Below are positions 12,032 through 12,848 of a stretch of DNA of 12,848 bases, piece by piece. The stretch is from JBDGRJ01 sp042218065 (GTDB lineage Bacteria > Patescibacteriota > Patescibacteriia > Magasanikbacterales > UBA922): positions 1 to 12,848 of the forward strand of contig JBDGRL010000085.1 of the NCBI GenBank assembly GCA_042218065.1, in the 5' to 3' direction. The position numbers and the translations under genes were made by a program. Positions within the stretch are counted from its first letter, which is position 1. Each line of letters starts with the position of its first letter. The notes under the pieces are model-generated. The model ran no database searches, was not told the DNA's origin, and saw only the letters and a program-made list of their open reading frames with translations.

Positions 12032-12848
12032 ATGAAAAGAAAGTTATTATACACAGCGGGAGCAGTAGTACTACTTTTAGCACTGGTATATCTCTCTTTG
12101 TTCTTGTATGGGCAAAAAGAATATGAGGTCGAGTACGGAATTAGCTTTGACCCCAGCCATGCTCGATACTTAAACTTGGAGTGGAAACAGGTCTATAAGA
12201 GGATGCTTGATGATTTGAACCCAAAATATGTACGAATACCTGCAATGTGGGATGAAATTGAAAGTACTAAGGGTAAGTATGATTTTTCAAAGGTTGATTG
12301 GATGATGAACCAGGCCAAAAAAAATGACACGAAAGTGTTATTAGTAGTCGGCCAAAAAGCGCCCAGATGGCCTGAGTGTCATGTTCCGGAGTGGCTTGGG
12401 GATTATAGCTCCAAAAAGGCAAAACAGCATCTATTCAGCTATATCAGAAAAACAGTGAAGAGGTATAGAGACCATCAGGCCTTAGAAATGTGGCAAGTAG
12501 AGAATGAACCTTTCATTCACTTTAAATTCGGTGAGTGTGATGGCTATAGAGAGGAGCTCGTGGATGAAGAGGTGGAGTTGGTGGAATCTCTCGATCCAGG
12601 TAGAAAAATTTTAATTACTGATAGCGGAGAGATGGGGCTTTGGTACAAAGCCAGCAAACTTAGTGATGTATTCGGCACTACTCTCTATAGAGCTGTAAGA
12701 TCCCCCTCTGGATTTGTGTTTACTTATGACTGGCTTCCTGCCGGTTTGTACAAACTAAAGGCTAGAGTAATGGGTAACTCGTATAATGAGTTTTTTGTCT
12801 CTGAACTTCAGGGTGAGCCATGGTTTACTGATTCTAATCCTTTGGACA
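12032..12848 (+). CDS. Membrane-anchored clan GH-A glycoside hydrolase, 3' truncated by window
   Basis: 272 codons are visible with no stop. After a signal anchor (residues 6-26) a TIM-barrel hydrolase begins, with YGISFDPSHARYL (35-47), KYVRIPAMWDEIE (65-77) and KYDFSKVDWMM (82-92). The acid/base motif WQVENEPF (154-161) has N158-E159-P160, the hallmark of clan GH-A. SELQGEPW (257-264) supplies a likely nucleophile glutamate, E258, so both catalytic glutamates are probably inside the window. The enzyme should act outside the membrane on a polysaccharide or glycoside; the specific family (GH5, GH39 or GH42-like) and substrate cannot be told. ATG at 12032 lies 4 nt after the EamA stop. The product was probably cut by the window end, as no natural stop is seen. 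Confidence 0.85.
   Translation, partial: MKRKLLYTAGAVVLLLALVYLSLFLYGQKEYEVEYGISFDPSHARYLNLEWKQVYKRMLDDLNPKYVRIPAMWDEIESTKGKYDFSKVDWMMNQAKKNDTKVLLVVGQKAPRWPECHVPEWLGDYSSKKAKQHLFSYIRKTVKRYRDHQALEMWQVENEPFIHFKFGECDGYREELVDEEVELVESLDPGRKILITDSGEMGLWYKASKLSDVFGTTLYRAVRSPSGFVFTYDWLPAGLYKLKARVMGNSYNEFFVSELQGEPWFTDSNPLD

Noticed and set aside
1..12848. CRISPR array or insertion sequence
   Set aside because: No spaced direct repeats, no transposase-like ORF and no target-site duplications were seen.

Overview
The window looks like chromosomal DNA from a low-GC bacterium that uses the standard code, most likely a member of the Patescibacteria/CPR radiation. That assignment is inference. It rests on the SecA, which carries a roughly 45-residue insert in NBD1 and an acidic insert in the scaffold region, on small streamlined genes, and on starts that almost all lack a Shine-Dalgarno (SD) motif. 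Promoters are of the sigma-70 type (TTGACA/TATAAT, often with an extended TGn -10) and not of the Bacteroidota -33/-7 type. No in-frame TGA recoding is needed.

Layout. Positions 1-150 hold an uncertain gene end and a strong extended -10 promoter. Next come a SlyD-like FKBP prolyl isomerase (151-594) with an intrinsic terminator, a 31-residue single-helix membrane peptide (727-822), and secA (888-3800). From 3856 to 7798 there is a tight five-gene operon with spacings of 9, 6, 8 and -4 nt: a membrane-anchored protein of unknown function, an ATP-cone/Mrr-like PD-(D/E)XK nuclease, a one-pore ion channel, a LysM/M23 endopeptidase of the MepM type, and a small VanZ/YjdF-like membrane protein. A perfect TTGACA-17-TATAAT promoter inside the end of the last gene drives rpmG (L33, 51 aa).

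Between the rpmG terminator and tRNA-Trp lies an unusual cassette (about 8024-8380). It contains a nearly perfect 26-bp RNA hairpin with five G-U wobbles, the only strong SD (AGGAGG) in the window, an unrecognised 82-residue ORF, and its own terminator. tRNA-Trp (CCA) follows with its own promoter. The start codon of nnrE (NAD(P)HX epimerase) lies 4 nt after the tRNA. In many bacteria rpmG-trnW leads into secE-nusG; here that order is interrupted.

A zinc-cysteine-poor DksA/TraR-like gene is divergent from a GT-B-like glycosyltransferase (9698-11053). That gene is followed by an EamA/DMT transporter and the start of a membrane-anchored clan GH-A glycoside hydrolase that runs off the right edge. 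The last three genes suggest a glycan or envelope theme. Together with SecA, SlyD, the M23 enzyme and several membrane proteins, much of the window concerns protein export and the cell envelope.

The most interesting signals are the hairpin/strong-SD/82-aa cassette and the contrast between that SD and the 13 other starts that lack one.
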